Assembly: GCF_036242395.1 (NCBI RefSeq)
Contig: NZ_CP108458.1
Location: 6,200,001 to 6,264,000, forward strand
Direction: 5' to 3'
DNA: 64,000 nucleotides
DNA from: Kitasatospora sp. NBC_01266
GTDB lineage: Bacteria; Actinomycetota; Actinomycetes; Streptomycetales; Streptomycetaceae
Shown: piece after piece, positions 33,257-41,545 of the stretch
Position numbering within the stretch: position 1 is the first letter of the stretch
How the letters are laid out: the number at the start of each line of letters is the position of its first letter
Translations under genes and position numbers: made by a program
The notes under the pieces: model-generated
Database searches by the model: none
What the model saw: the letters and a program-made list of their open reading frames with translations, nothing else
What the model was told of the DNA's origin: nothing

Positions 33257-34681
33257 CTAGGATGCTTGGCTGACCGAGCTCATGTTGAAGTCCGCGACCC
33301 GCACCGGCGGCATCGCGGCGCGGCTGAACCAGTCGCTCCACTCGCGCGGCAGGCAGCGCTCGGTGCGGCCGGCCTCGGTGATCCGGCCGAGCAGGTCGAC
33401 CGGCGACTCGTTGAAGCGGAAGTTGTTGACCTCGCCGACCACCTGGCCGTCCTCGACCAGGTAGACGCCGTCCCGGGTGAGGCCGGTGAGCAGCAGGGTG
33501 GCCGGGTCCACCTCGCGGATGTACCAGAGGCAGGTGAGCAGCAGCCCGCGCTCGGTGCGGGCGACCATCTCGGCCAGGCTCGGCGCCGCGCTCTGGTCGG
33601 CCAGCTCCAGCACCAGGTTGTCGCCGGCCGGGCGGACCGGCAGCCCGGTGAGGGCGGCGCTGTGCCGGGTGGTCTGCAGTTCGGCCAGCTCGCCGTTCCT
33701 GATCCACTCGGTGGCCCCCACCGGCAGGCCGTTGTCGAAGACCGAGTGCTCGTCGGTGGAGGAGCGGGCCAGCACGAACGGCGCGCTCTGCAGGCCCGGG
33801 GCGGCCGGATCCGAACGGAGCGTCAGCGGCAGCCGCGCCAGCCGTTCGCCCAGCCGGGTGCCGCCGCCGGGCCGGCTGAAGACGGTGCGGCCCTCGACGG
33901 CGTCCCGGGCGTTCATCGACCAGCTCAGCGAGATCATCAGGTCGGCCAGCGCGCTGGGCGGCAGCAGCGTCTCGTAGCGGCCGGCCGGCAGGTCGATCCG
34001 GCGCTTGCCCCAGCCGAGCCGCTCGTCGAGGGCGGACTGCAGCCCGGCCACGTCCACGTCGGCGAAGTCGCGGGTGGCGGCGCCGGTCCAGGCCGAGGCG
34101 GCGCCCGCCTTGGCGTTCAACTCCACGGTGCCGGTGGGCTGGTCGTGGCGCAGCCGCAGGCCGGTGGAGCTGCCGAGGTAGCTGCTGGTCAGCTCGTGCC
34201 GGGCGAAGCCGTAGAGCGCCTGGCCCGCTGCCCGGGCCCGGGCGAAGGCGGTGCCGAGCTGCGGGGCGAAGTCGGTGAAGACGTCGATCGAGGTCTCGGC
34301 GGGCGGCTCGGTGAAGCCGGTGGCGGCGGCGGGCGCCGCCTCGGGGCCGAGCAGCGGCCCGGCGTCCTCGGCCGGGCCGGCCGCGCGGGCGGCGGCCTCG
34401 GCGGCCCGCACCAGGTCCGCCAGGTCGGCGGTGGTGACCGCCTCGCGGGCCAGCACGCCGCAGGCGGTGCCCTCGGCGCCGTGCACGGTGGAGATCACCG
34501 TCAGCCGGCGGCCCCGGGTGACGCCGTTGGTGGTCAGGGCGCTGCCCGGCCTGCCGTCGGCGGCGGCCCAGCGCAGGTTGGCGGTGGTCTCCTCGTCGAC
34601 CAGGACCACGCAGCCGTCGGCCCGGGAGAGCTCCAGGGCCCGCTCGACCAGCTCGTGCGGGGAGTTCTGCTGACCGGCCAT
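33257..34681 (-). CDS. pmbA: TldE/PmbA-family protein (metallopeptidase partner)
   Basis: The 474-residue protein belongs to the U62 TldD/TldE family but lacks the HExxxH zinc motif, as expected for the TldE/PmbA subunit that shapes the active site of TldD. Recognisable parts include the N-terminal ELVERALELSRADGCVVLVDEE, the family glycine-rich GSSTGLRLRHDQPTG, RYETLLPPSALADLM, and the C-terminal DGVYLVEDGQVVGEVNNFRFNESPVDLLG. Its ATG overlaps the tldD stop codon (TGATG), so the two subunits should be made in equal amounts. Confidence 0.92.
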   Translation of the reverse strand: MAGQQNSPHELVERALELSRADGCVVLVDEETTANLRWAAADGRPGSALTTNGVTRGRRLTVISTVHGAEGTACGVLAREAVTTADLADLVRAAEAAARAAGPAEDAGPLLGPEAAPAAATGFTEPPAETSIDVFTDFAPQLGTAFARARAAGQALYGFARHELTSSYLGSSTGLRLRHDQPTGTVELNAKAGAASAWTGAATRDFADVDVAGLQSALDERLGWGKRRIDLPAGRYETLLPPSALADLMISLSWSMNARDAVEGRTVFSRPGGGTRLGERLARLPLTLRSDPAAPGLQSAPFVLARSSTDEHSVFDNGLPVGATEWIRNGELAELQTTRHSAALTGLPVRPAGDNLVLELADQSAAPSLAEMVARTERGLLLTCLWYIREVDPATLLLTGLTRDGVYLVEDGQVVGEVNNFRFNESPVDLLGRITEAGRTERCLPREWSDWFSRAAMPPVRVADFNMSSVSQAS

Positions 34682-36228
34682 CAGTGCGCCGCCTCCTGCT
34701 GCGTGTTGAGGATCCTGACCTGCTCGAAGAGGGCGGACGGGCAGCCGTGGCTGACCGCCGCGACCTGGCCCGGCTGGGCCTTGCCGCAGTTGAAGGCGCC
34801 GGCCAGCAGGTAGGTCTGCGGGCCGCCCACCGCCGTCATCGACCCCCAGAACTCGGTGGTGCTGGCCTGGTAGGCGAAGTCCTTGACCTGGCCCGCCAGT
34901 TGGCCGTTCTTGATGGCGTAGGCGCGCTGCGCGGTGAACTGGAAGTTGTACCGCTGCATGTCGATCGACCAGGACCGGTCGCCGACCAGGTAGAGGCCGT
35001 TCTCGACGCCCGCCCAGAGCCCGGCCGTGTCCGGCCCGTCGGCGGCGGGCCGCAGCGAGACGTTGGCCATCCGCTGCACCGGGACGTGCCCGGGGGAGTC
35101 CGCGAAGGCGCACCCGTTGGACCGGCCGAGGTCCTTCGACTTCGCCATCCGGCGGTCGAGTTGGTAGCCGGTCAGGACGCCGTCGCGGATCAGGTCCCAG
35201 GACTGGGTGGCCACCCCCTCGTCGTCGTAGCCGATGGTGGCCAGGCCGTGTTCGGCGGTGCGGTCGCCGGTGACCTGCAGCAGCGGCGAGCCGTAGCGCA
35301 GCGTGCCGAGCTGGTCGAAGGTGGCGAACGAGGTGCCGGCGTAGGCGGCTTCGTAGCCGAGCGCGCGGTCCAGCTCGGTGGCGTGCCCGATCGACTCGTG
35401 GATGGTGAGCCAGAGATTGGTGGGGTCGATCACCAGGTCGTACAGGCCCGGCTGGACGCTGGGCGCCTTGACCTTCTCGGCCAGGTACTCGGGGAGCCGC
35501 GCCAGCTCGGCGGCCCAGTCCCACCCGGTGCCGTTCAGGTACTCCCAGCCGCGCCCGGCCGGCGGGGCCAGGGTGCGCATCGACTCGAAGGTGCCGGTGC
35601 GGTCGTCCACCGCGACGGCCTCCAGCGAGGGGTGCAGGCGGATCCGCTGCTGGGTGGTCATGGTGCCGGCGGTGTCGGCGTAGAACTTGTTCTCCTGCAC
35701 GGTCAGCAGGTCGGCGTCCACGTGCGAGACGCCGTCGGCGGCCAGCAGGCGGCTGCTCCAGTCGGCCAGCAGGCCGGTCTTCTCCGCGTCCGGCACGTCG
35801 AAGGGGTTGATCTCGTAGGCGGAGATCCAGGTGGCGTCCTGGTGCACCGGCTCGTCGGCCAGCTCCACCCGGTCACCGCCGCCGGCCGCCCGGCTGATCC
35901 GGGCGGAGAGCCTGGCCACCGCCACGGCCTGCTCGGCCACCTGGGCGGCGGCCTGCTCGGTCAGGTCCACGCCGGCCGCGAAGCCCCAGGCGCCGTCCAG
36001 TAGCACCCGCACCGCGAAGCCCAGCTGGAGGGTGTCGGAGCTGCCCGCCGGTTTGGCGTCGCGCAGCCGCCAGGACGCGCTGCGCACCCGCTCCAGGCGG
36101 AAGTCGGCGTGCTCGACGCCGAGTTGGCGGGCCCGGTCGAGCGCCGCCGCGGCCAGCCGGCGCAGCGGCAGGGCGAGGAAGAGCGGGTCGATGTGACGGC
36201 CGGCTGGGCTGCTGGCGGTCGGCGGCAT
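34681..36228 (-). CDS. tldD: Metalloprotease TldD
   Basis: TldD is the zinc-bearing subunit of the TldD/TldE peptidase, which unfolds and cuts small peptides such as microcin precursors. The 515-residue protein has the catalytic HESIGHATE motif (HExxxH, about residues 288-293), preceded by LYDLVIDPTNLWLTI, plus the later GCAFADSPGHVPVQRMANVSL and NCGKAQPGQVAAVSHG segments. AGGGAGTCCG precedes the ATG at 36228; an upstream in-frame ATG has no such site. With pmbA and kptA it forms an operon. Confidence 0.93.
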   Translation of the reverse strand: MPPTASSPAGRHIDPLFLALPLRRLAAAALDRARQLGVEHADFRLERVRSASWRLRDAKPAGSSDTLQLGFAVRVLLDGAWGFAAGVDLTEQAAAQVAEQAVAVARLSARISRAAGGGDRVELADEPVHQDATWISAYEINPFDVPDAEKTGLLADWSSRLLAADGVSHVDADLLTVQENKFYADTAGTMTTQQRIRLHPSLEAVAVDDRTGTFESMRTLAPPAGRGWEYLNGTGWDWAAELARLPEYLAEKVKAPSVQPGLYDLVIDPTNLWLTIHESIGHATELDRALGYEAAYAGTSFATFDQLGTLRYGSPLLQVTGDRTAEHGLATIGYDDEGVATQSWDLIRDGVLTGYQLDRRMAKSKDLGRSNGCAFADSPGHVPVQRMANVSLRPAADGPDTAGLWAGVENGLYLVGDRSWSIDMQRYNFQFTAQRAYAIKNGQLAGQVKDFAYQASTTEFWGSMTAVGGPQTYLLAGAFNCGKAQPGQVAAVSHGCPSALFEQVRILNTQQEAAH

Positions 36229-36244
36229 CGGACTCCCTGGTGGT

Positions 36245-36318
36245 GACAGGCCGGCGGGCGGCGAGCGGTGCGGGGCCGCCCGGTTCACGAGGGGTCCCGC
36301 ACCGCATCATGGCCTGTC
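36245..36318 (-). terminator. Nested inverted repeats between the metallo-hydrolase and tldD
   Basis: An outer GACAGGCC/GGCCTGTC pair (36245-36252 with 36311-36318) encloses a 10-bp GCGGTGCGGG/CCCGCACCGC stem (36265-36274 with 36296-36305). The inner stem may end the upstream metallo-hydrolase transcript. The outer arm ends only 17 bases before the tldD ATG, so it could also affect tldD translation. Confidence 0.6.
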
Positions 36319-36381
36319 AACGCCCCTGGGGCCAGGAGATTACGGCTCGCCGGGCTGACTGTCCGTCAGATCCGGTCGGAG

Positions 36382-37533
36382 TCAGGCCAGATCGGCCCAC
36401 CAGGGATCCAGCTCCGGCGGGTCGGACACCTCCACCCGCTCGCCCGGGCGCGGCACCGCGACCGGCACGCCCTGCGCCTTGGCCTCGGAGAGCAGCCGTT
36501 CGACCGGCTCGGACCACGGGTGCAGGCCCAGGTTGAAGGTGCACCAGTGCACCGGGATCAGCAGCCCGCCGTCCAGCTCCCGGTGGGCCAGCACCGCGTC
36601 CTCCGGGCTCAGGTGGATGTCCGCCCAGTACCGGTCGTAGGCGCCGATCTGCACCAGCGCGGCGTCGAACGGGCCGTGCGCGGCGCCGATCGCCGCGTAG
36701 CCCTCGAAGTAGCCCGAGTCGCCGGTGTAGAAGACCTTGCGGCTCTGCCCGGCGATCACCCAGGAGCCCCAGAGCGTGGTGTTGCGGGTCAGCGCGCGGC
36801 CGGAGAAGTGGTGCGCGGCGGTCAGGGTGACGGTCAGCTCGCCGAGCGTGCAGGTCTCGTCCCAGTCGAGTTCGATGATCCGGTGCTCCGGCACGCCCCA
36901 GCGGCGCAGGTGGCCGCCGATGCCCAGCGGCACCGCGAAGGGCGCGGACTGGCTGCGCAGCAGGCGCTTGACGGTGGGCATGTCCAGGTGGTCGTAGTGA
37001 TCGTGCGAGATCAGCACCACGTCCACCGCGGGCAGCTCCTCCAGCTCCACCGGCACCGGGTGCAGCCGCTTGGGGCCGACGTGCGCGGAGGGCGAGCAGC
37101 GCTCGCTCCAGATCGGGTCCAGCAGCACCCGGGCGCCCTCGATCTCCACCAGCGCGGAGGCGTGCCCGTACCAGGTGATCGCCACGCCCTCGGCGGCCGG
37201 GCGGTCGGCGGGGGCCGGCTCGCGGACCAGCGGGACCGGGCGGCGCGGGGCGCCCCCGCCGCGCTCGGTCAGGAAGCGCCGCAGCACGGCCGGGTCGGTC
37301 GGGGCGAAGCGCTGCGGGGTGCGGGCCACCGTGGAGGGCGCGTTGTGGAAGGTGCCGCCCTCGTACTGGGGGGAGTTGCGGATCCGGTCACCCGGCTCGG
37401 CGTCGGGGGCGCGCCCGAAGGCGGCGGGGACCTCGCGCAAGGCCCAGGCCGCGGCGCCGAGCCCGACGGCCGCGGTGGTCAGGGTGAGCAGTCGGCCCCG
37501 GCGCCTGCCGCCCTGGGGGTTTGCCTCGCTCAT
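36382..37533 (-). CDS. MBL-fold metallo-hydrolase (UlaG/NAPE-PLD-like)
   Basis: The 383-residue protein has an N-terminal hydrophobic anchor (LLTLTTAAVGLGAAAWAL) and a metallo-beta-lactamase fold: TWYGHASALVEIEGARVLLDPIWSER, the metal motif SHDHYDHLDMPTVKRL (HxHxDH), TLTAAHHFSGR, YTGDSGYFEGYAAIG and LIPVHWCTFNLGLHPWSEP. This motif order is that of the UlaG / NAPE-hydrolysing phospholipase D group. The substrate may be a phospholipid or lactone. AAAGGG lies about 10 bases before the ATG. Confidence 0.87.
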   Translation of the reverse strand: MSEANPQGGRRRGRLLTLTTAAVGLGAAAWALREVPAAFGRAPDAEPGDRIRNSPQYEGGTFHNAPSTVARTPQRFAPTDPAVLRRFLTERGGGAPRRPVPLVREPAPADRPAAEGVAITWYGHASALVEIEGARVLLDPIWSERCSPSAHVGPKRLHPVPVELEELPAVDVVLISHDHYDHLDMPTVKRLLRSQSAPFAVPLGIGGHLRRWGVPEHRIIELDWDETCTLGELTVTLTAAHHFSGRALTRNTTLWGSWVIAGQSRKVFYTGDSGYFEGYAAIGAAHGPFDAALVQIGAYDRYWADIHLSPEDAVLAHRELDGGLLIPVHWCTFNLGLHPWSEPVERLLSEAKAQGVPVAVPRPGERVEVSDPPELDPWWADLA

Positions 37534-37857
37534 CGGGATGCCGCCCTTTACTGGTGTGTTCTCGGCAGTCGTCGGGGCACAGGCTACGACTCGACCCGCC
37601 CGCACCGACAGGGCAACGGGTGTCGGCCGTTCGGCGTTCCCGACAGTCGGGGCCGGTCCGGGTGCGGCGCGCATTGTCGGAATGCGACAGTTCCGGCCCG
37701 GATCACCTGTTGAGCCCTGATTCGTCGCGGTGCTGAACCAACCGATAGCGTCACACTGCGTACGTCGCCCGTGCGTCGCGCACCAACGAACGTCGCGCAC
37801 CAACGAACGTCGCGCACCAACGAACGTCGCGCACCAACGAAAGGGAGAGGTGGATCG
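37534..37857 (+). promoter_or_regulatory. Divergent control region with the fabG leader
   Basis: This 324-bp region separates the divergent metallo-hydrolase and fabG genes. TAGCGT at 37746-37751 is a candidate -10 box for fabG; no good -35 was found. Downstream of it, four exact 17-bp repeats fill the leader up to the ribosome site. No gene is visible. Confidence 0.5.
37774..37841 (+). repeat. Four perfect 17-bp tandem repeats in the fabG leader
   Basis: The unit CGTCGCGCACCAACGAA occurs four times without change at 37774, 37791, 37808 and 37825. The last A of the array forms part of the AAAGGGAGAGG ribosome site. A decayed half-unit lies just upstream (GTACGTCGCCCG). The repeats are in the 5' untranslated region if the TAGCGT promoter is real. 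Confidence 0.92.
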
Positions 37858-38577
37858 TTGAGCCGCTCGGTTCTCGTCACCGGAGGTAACCGGGGCATCG
37901 GCCTCGCCATCGCCCAGGCCTTCGCCGAGGCGGGCGACAAGGTCGCCATCACCAGCCGTTCCGGCGAGCTGCCCGAGCAGCTGGCCAAGCTCGGCGTCCT
38001 CGCGGTGCGCTGCGACATCAACGACGCCGCGCAGGTGGACGCCGCCTTCACCGAGGTGGAGGAGAAGAACGGCACCGTCGAGGTGCTGGTGGCCAACGCC
38101 GGCGTCACCAAGGACGTGCTGATGCTGCGGATGACCGAGGAGGACTTCACCTCGGTGATCGAGACCAACCTCACCGGCACCTTCCGTGTGGTCAAGCGCG
38201 CCTCGGCCAAGATGCTGCGGGCCCGCAGGGGCCGGATCGTGCTGGTCTCCTCGGTGGTGGGCCTGCTGGGCTCGCCGGGCCAGGCCAACTACGCGGCCTC
38301 CAAGGCCGGCCTGATCGGCTTCGCCCGCTCGCTGGCCCGCGAGTACGGCCCGCGCAGCATCACCGTCAACGTGGTCTCCCCGGGCTTCGTGGACACCGAC
38401 ATGACCGCGGTGCTCAGTGACGAGCGCCGCAAGGAGATCGTCTCGGGGGTGCCGCTGGGTCGGTACGCCGCACCCGCCGAGATCGCCTCCACCGTGCGGT
38501 TCCTCGCCTCCGACGAGGCCGCGTACATCACCGGAGCCGTCATTCCCGTGGACGGCGGATTGGGCATGGGTCACTGA
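37858..38577 (+). CDS. fabG: 3-oxoacyl-[ACP] reductase
   Basis: FabG reduces 3-oxoacyl-ACP with NADPH in type II fatty-acid elongation. The 239-residue protein shows VLVTGGNRGIGLAIAQ, LVANAGVTKDVLMLRMTE, the catalytic Ser in IVLVSSVVGL and YAASKAGLIGFAR (YxxxK), and the end FLASDEAAYITGAVIPVDGG. A TTG at 37858 is taken as start because AAAGGGAGAGG stands 7 bases before it and LSRSVLVTGG is the right N-terminus; any upstream ATG would translate the tandem repeats. It lies 4 bases before the enoyl reductase gene and forms an operon with it. Confidence 0.92.
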   Translation: MSRSVLVTGGNRGIGLAIAQAFAEAGDKVAITSRSGELPEQLAKLGVLAVRCDINDAAQVDAAFTEVEEKNGTVEVLVANAGVTKDVLMLRMTEEDFTSVIETNLTGTFRVVKRASAKMLRARRGRIVLVSSVVGLLGSPGQANYAASKAGLIGFARSLAREYGPRSITVNVVSPGFVDTDMTAVLSDERRKEIVSGVPLGRYAAPAEIASTVRFLASDEAAYITGAVIPVDGGLGMGH

Positions 38578-38581
38578 GGAC

Positions 38582-39355
38582 ATGAGCGGAATTCTCGACG
38601 GCAAGCGGATCTTGATCACCGGTGTGCTGATGGAGTCGTCCATCGCCTTCCACACCGCGAAGCTGGCCCAGGAGCAGGGTGCCGAGATCATCCTGACCGC
38701 CTTCCCGCGGCCCAGCCTGACCGAGCGGATCGCCAAGAAGCTGCCTCGGCCCGAGAACGTCAAGGTGCTGGAGCTGGACGTCACCAACACCGAGCACCTG
38801 GACCGGCTGGCGGACCAGGTGCGCGAGCAGCTGGGCAGCCTGGACGGCGTGGTGCACTCGATCGGCTTCGCGCCGCAGGACGCGCTGGGCGGCAACTTCC
38901 TGAACACGCCGTGGGAGTCGGTGGCCACCGCGATGCACGTCTCGGCGTACTCGCTGAAGTCGCTGACCATGGCCTGCCTGCCGCTGATGGCCGAGGGCGG
39001 CGCGGTGGTCGGCCTGACCTTCGACGCCCAGCTCGCCTGGCCGCAGTACGACTGGATGGGTCCGGCCAAGGCGGCACTGGAGGCCACCTCCCGCTACCTG
39101 GCCCGCGACCTGGGCAAGCAGGGCGTGCGCTGCAACCTGGTCTCGGCGGGGCCGATCAAGTCGATGGCCGCCAAGTCGATCCCGGGCTTCGACCAGCTGG
39201 CCGACACCTGGAACCTGCGGTCGCCGCTGAGCTGGGACGTCACCGACCCGGAGCCGGCCGGTCGCGGTGTGGTGGCGCTGCTCTCGGACTGGTTCCCGAA
39301 GACCACGGGCGAGATCATCCACGTCGACGGCGGACTGCACGCGATCGGCGCCTGA
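38582..39355 (+). CDS. fabI: Enoyl-[ACP] reductase (NADH), InhA/FabI type
   Basis: This enzyme does the last reduction of each fatty-acid elongation round. The 257-residue protein matches the InhA branch: ILDGKRILITGVLMESSIAFHTAKLAQEQG with the short-chain nucleotide loop, SIGFAPQDALGGNFLNTPWE, the active-site LTFDAQLAWPQYDWMGPAKAALEATSRYLARDLG (Tyr and Lys as YxxMxxxK), and IIHVDGGLHAIGA. The sequence around the active site is close to mycobacterial InhA. It sits directly after fabG and ends at a very strong terminator. Confidence 0.94.
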   Translation: MSGILDGKRILITGVLMESSIAFHTAKLAQEQGAEIILTAFPRPSLTERIAKKLPRPENVKVLELDVTNTEHLDRLADQVREQLGSLDGVVHSIGFAPQDALGGNFLNTPWESVATAMHVSAYSLKSLTMACLPLMAEGGAVVGLTFDAQLAWPQYDWMGPAKAALEATSRYLARDLGKQGVRCNLVSAGPIKSMAAKSIPGFDQLADTWNLRSPLSWDVTDPEPAGRGVVALLSDWFPKTTGEIIHVDGGLHAIGA

Positions 39356-39371
39356 ACATCGCACTGTGACA

Positions 39372-39415
39372 GCGACCCCCGTCGCGGCCGGTTGACCGGC
39401 CGCGACGGGGGTCGC
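39372..39415. terminator. Strong 20-bp terminator between inhA and gntR
   Basis: A perfect 20-bp stem with outer bases GCGACCCCCGTCGCGGCCGG closes on a TTGA loop. It lies between the convergent enoyl reductase and GntR-family genes and probably serves both. Confidence 0.88.
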
Positions 39416-39431
39416 CGCAGGTACGGGGGTG

Positions 39432-40112
39432 CTACGCCCCGGTGTCCACCCGGGAGCAGGCCCCGATCACGGCCGAGGACTCCGTCGCGGCCGCCGCCGG
39501 GTCGCCGCCGGCGATCGCGGTGAGGATCCGGTCGTGACCCACGTAGCGCTCGGGGGAGAGCACCGGGCCGATGTCGTGGCGCAGATGGGCCCGGGTCACC
39601 TCGCCGAGGTCGGCGTAGAGCTCGGCGAGTGCGTCGTTGTGCGCGGCGGCCACCACCGCCTGGTGGAAGGCCGCGTCGGCCTGCACGAAGACCTCCGGGT
39701 CGCCGCCGAACCAGGCCTCCTCGCGCCGGGCCAGCGCGCCGCGCAGCAGCGTCAGGTCGCGATCGGTGCGCCGGGTGGCGGCCAGCCCCGCCGCGCCCGC
39801 CTCCAGCACCGAACGCAGCTCGGCGATCTGCTGCTGCTCGGCGTCGGCGAACCGCCGGTGCATCACCCCGGCCAGCTCGCTGGTGGCCAGCACATAGGTG
39901 CCCGAGCCCTGACGGATGTCCAGCAGGCCGTTGTGCGCGAGTGCGCGGACCGCCTCGCGCACGGTGTTGCGGGCCACGCCCAGTTGCTCGACCAGCGCGG
40001 TCTCGGTCGGGATCCGTGAGCCGACCGGCCACTCGCCCGAGGTGATCTGGGCCCGCAGCTGGGCGATCACCTGATCGGCCAGTGGGGTACGCCTGGGCGA
40101 GGACAGCGTCAT
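39432..40112 (-). CDS. FadR-type (FCD) GntR-family transcriptional regulator
   Basis: The 226-residue regulator has an N-terminal GntR winged HTH (LADQVIAQLRAQITSGEWPVGSRIPTE, LVEQLGVARNTVREAVRALAHNGLLDIRQGSGTYV) and a C-terminal FCD ligand-binding domain (IAELRSVLEAGAAGLAA, ADAAFHQAVVAAAHNDALAELYADL, with His residues in HRRF/AFHQ/HDRIL for metal). It faces the MFS transporter gene, and a 7-3-7 palindrome lies over that gene promoter, so it is the likely regulator of the transporter. The ligand is unknown but may be the transported compound. Confidence 0.87.
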   Translation of the reverse strand: MTLSSPRRTPLADQVIAQLRAQITSGEWPVGSRIPTETALVEQLGVARNTVREAVRALAHNGLLDIRQGSGTYVLATSELAGVMHRRFADAEQQQIAELRSVLEAGAAGLAATRRTDRDLTLLRGALARREEAWFGGDPEVFVQADAAFHQAVVAAAHNDALAELYADLGEVTRAHLRHDIGPVLSPERYVGHDRILTAIAGGDPAAAATESSAVIGACSRVDTGA

Positions 40113-40139
40113 GGTGCTCCTTGGGAAGCTCGGCTGGGA

Positions 40140-40159
40140 CCATCTTCTCTCGACGATGG
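40140..40159. promoter_or_regulatory. Possible second half-site pair near the gntR start
   Basis: CCATC and GATGG stand ten bases apart here, echoing the arms of the perfect operator 15 bp away. The wider spacing makes a true site uncertain. Confidence 0.3.
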
Positions 40160-40173
40160 CTCGCTAATTCATC

Positions 40174-40190
40174 CCATCATTCTATGATGG
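40174..40190 (+). promoter_or_regulatory. GntR-type operator over the MFS promoter
   Basis: CCATCAT-TCT-ATGATGG is a perfect 7-3-7 inverted repeat. It overlaps TATGAT (40183-40188), the -10 box that lies 7 bases before the ATG at 40196. A dimer of the neighbouring GntR-family regulator bound here would block transcription start. Confidence 0.7.
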
Positions 40191-40195
40191 CGCCC

Positions 40196-41518
40196 ATGCT
40201 CTCCGCGTCCTCCGCGTCTTCCACATCCGACTCCGCCGCTACAGCCGACACCGCAGCCGTCACTGACACCGCCATCGACACCGGCACCGCCGCCCGAACG
40301 CCCCCGGGGCCGTCCGCCGCCCGGCTGGGCTGGCTGCTGACCGCCGCCGTCGCGCTGGCCGCCGTCAACCTGCGGCCGGTGGTGACCAGCCTGGGCCCGC
40401 TGCTCCACCAGGTCCGCGACGACCTGGGGATGAGCGCCACGGTGGCCGGGCTGCTGACCGCCGTGCCGTCCTTCTGCTTCGCGGTCTTCGGCTTCGCCGC
40501 CCCGGCGCTGGCCCGCCGGTTCGGGCCCACCGTGGTGGTGACCGCGGGGCTGGGCGCGATCACGGCCGGGGTCGCCGCCCGTTCGTTCGCCGGCGGCACC
40601 GCCGTCTTCCTGCTGCTCACCGCGCTCGCGCTGGCCGGGGTGGCGGTGGCCAACGTGCTGATCCCGGTGGTCATCAAGCGCTACTTCCCGGACCGGGTCG
40701 GCCCGATGATCGGCGTGTACTCGATGGCGCTGTCGGCCGGCACCGCGCTGGCCGCCGCCGTCACCGTGCCGCTGACCAGCGCGCTGGGCGGCAGCTGGCG
40801 GCAGGGCCTGGGCATCTGGGCGGTGCTCGGCGGGCTCGGGCTGCTGGTCTGGCTGGTCACCCTGGCGGTGCGCCGCGACGGACGGCCGGCCAAGGACGCG
40901 GCCGGCGGCGGCGGAAGGCTGGCGATCACCCGCAGCCGCACCGCCTGGGCGCTGGCGGTCTTCTTCGGCTGCCAGGCCACCGGCGCGTACGCCGTGATGG
41001 GCTGGCTCTCGCAGATCTTCCAGGACGCGGGCGTCAGCGCCGGCACCTCGGGCGTGCTGCTGGCGCTCACCATGGCGATCGGCGTGCCGGTCTCCTTCGT
41101 GCTGCCCAACTTGGCGGCCCGCCGTGGGGACCAGCGGATCTTCGTGGTGGCGCTGGCCGGCTGCGGGTTCGCCGCCTACCTCGGGCTGGTGCTCGCCCCG
41201 GCCGGCGGGCAGTGGCTCTGGGCCGTGCTGCTCGGTCTGTCCAACTGCGCCTTCCCGCTCACCCTGACGATGATCGGACTGCGCGCCAGGACCAGCGGCG
41301 GGGTGGCCCAGCTGTCCGCCTTCGCCCAGGGGGTCGGCTACCTGATCTCGATCCCGGGCCCGATCCTGGTCGGCGTCCTCTACCAGCGCACCGGCGGCTG
41401 GGACCTGCCGCTCGGCTTCATGGCGGCGCTGCTCGTCCCGCAGCTGCTGATCGGGCTGCGCGCGGCCCGGGCCCGGCACATCGAGGACGAGGTGGCGGTG
41501 ACCCCGGCTGCCGGCTGA
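40196..41518 (+). CDS. MFS transporter, CynX/NimT type
   Basis: The 440-residue protein has 12 predicted membrane helices after an Ala/Thr/Ser-rich N-terminal 35 residues. The first helix LGWLLTAAVALAAVNLRPVVTSLGPLL, with NLRP and GPLL, is characteristic of the CynX/NimT (CP) transporter family, which moves cyanate, nitroimidazoles or other small compounds, probably by proton antiport. Start ATG 40196 is favoured by the leaderless -10 box 7 bases upstream; two in-frame ATGs overlap that box. It is followed by a 40-residue membrane protein that commonly accompanies such transporters. Confidence 0.85.
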   Translation: MLSASSASSTSDSAATADTAAVTDTAIDTGTAARTPPGPSAARLGWLLTAAVALAAVNLRPVVTSLGPLLHQVRDDLGMSATVAGLLTAVPSFCFAVFGFAAPALARRFGPTVVVTAGLGAITAGVAARSFAGGTAVFLLLTALALAGVAVANVLIPVVIKRYFPDRVGPMIGVYSMALSAGTALAAAVTVPLTSALGGSWRQGLGIWAVLGGLGLLVWLVTLAVRRDGRPAKDAAGGGGRLAITRSRTAWALAVFFGCQATGAYAVMGWLSQIFQDAGVSAGTSGVLLALTMAIGVPVSFVLPNLAARRGDQRIFVVALAGCGFAAYLGLVLAPAGGQWLWAVLLGLSNCAFPLTLTMIGLRARTSGGVAQLSAFAQGVGYLISIPGPILVGVLYQRTGGWDLPLGFMAALLVPQLLIGLRAARARHIEDEVAVTPAAG

Positions 41519-41545
41519 TCGGGAACGGATGCGAGACTCTGGCCC

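Noticed and set aside
37774..37841. CRISPR-like array
   Set aside because: The four 17-bp repeats are directly adjacent with no spacers and no cas gene is nearby.
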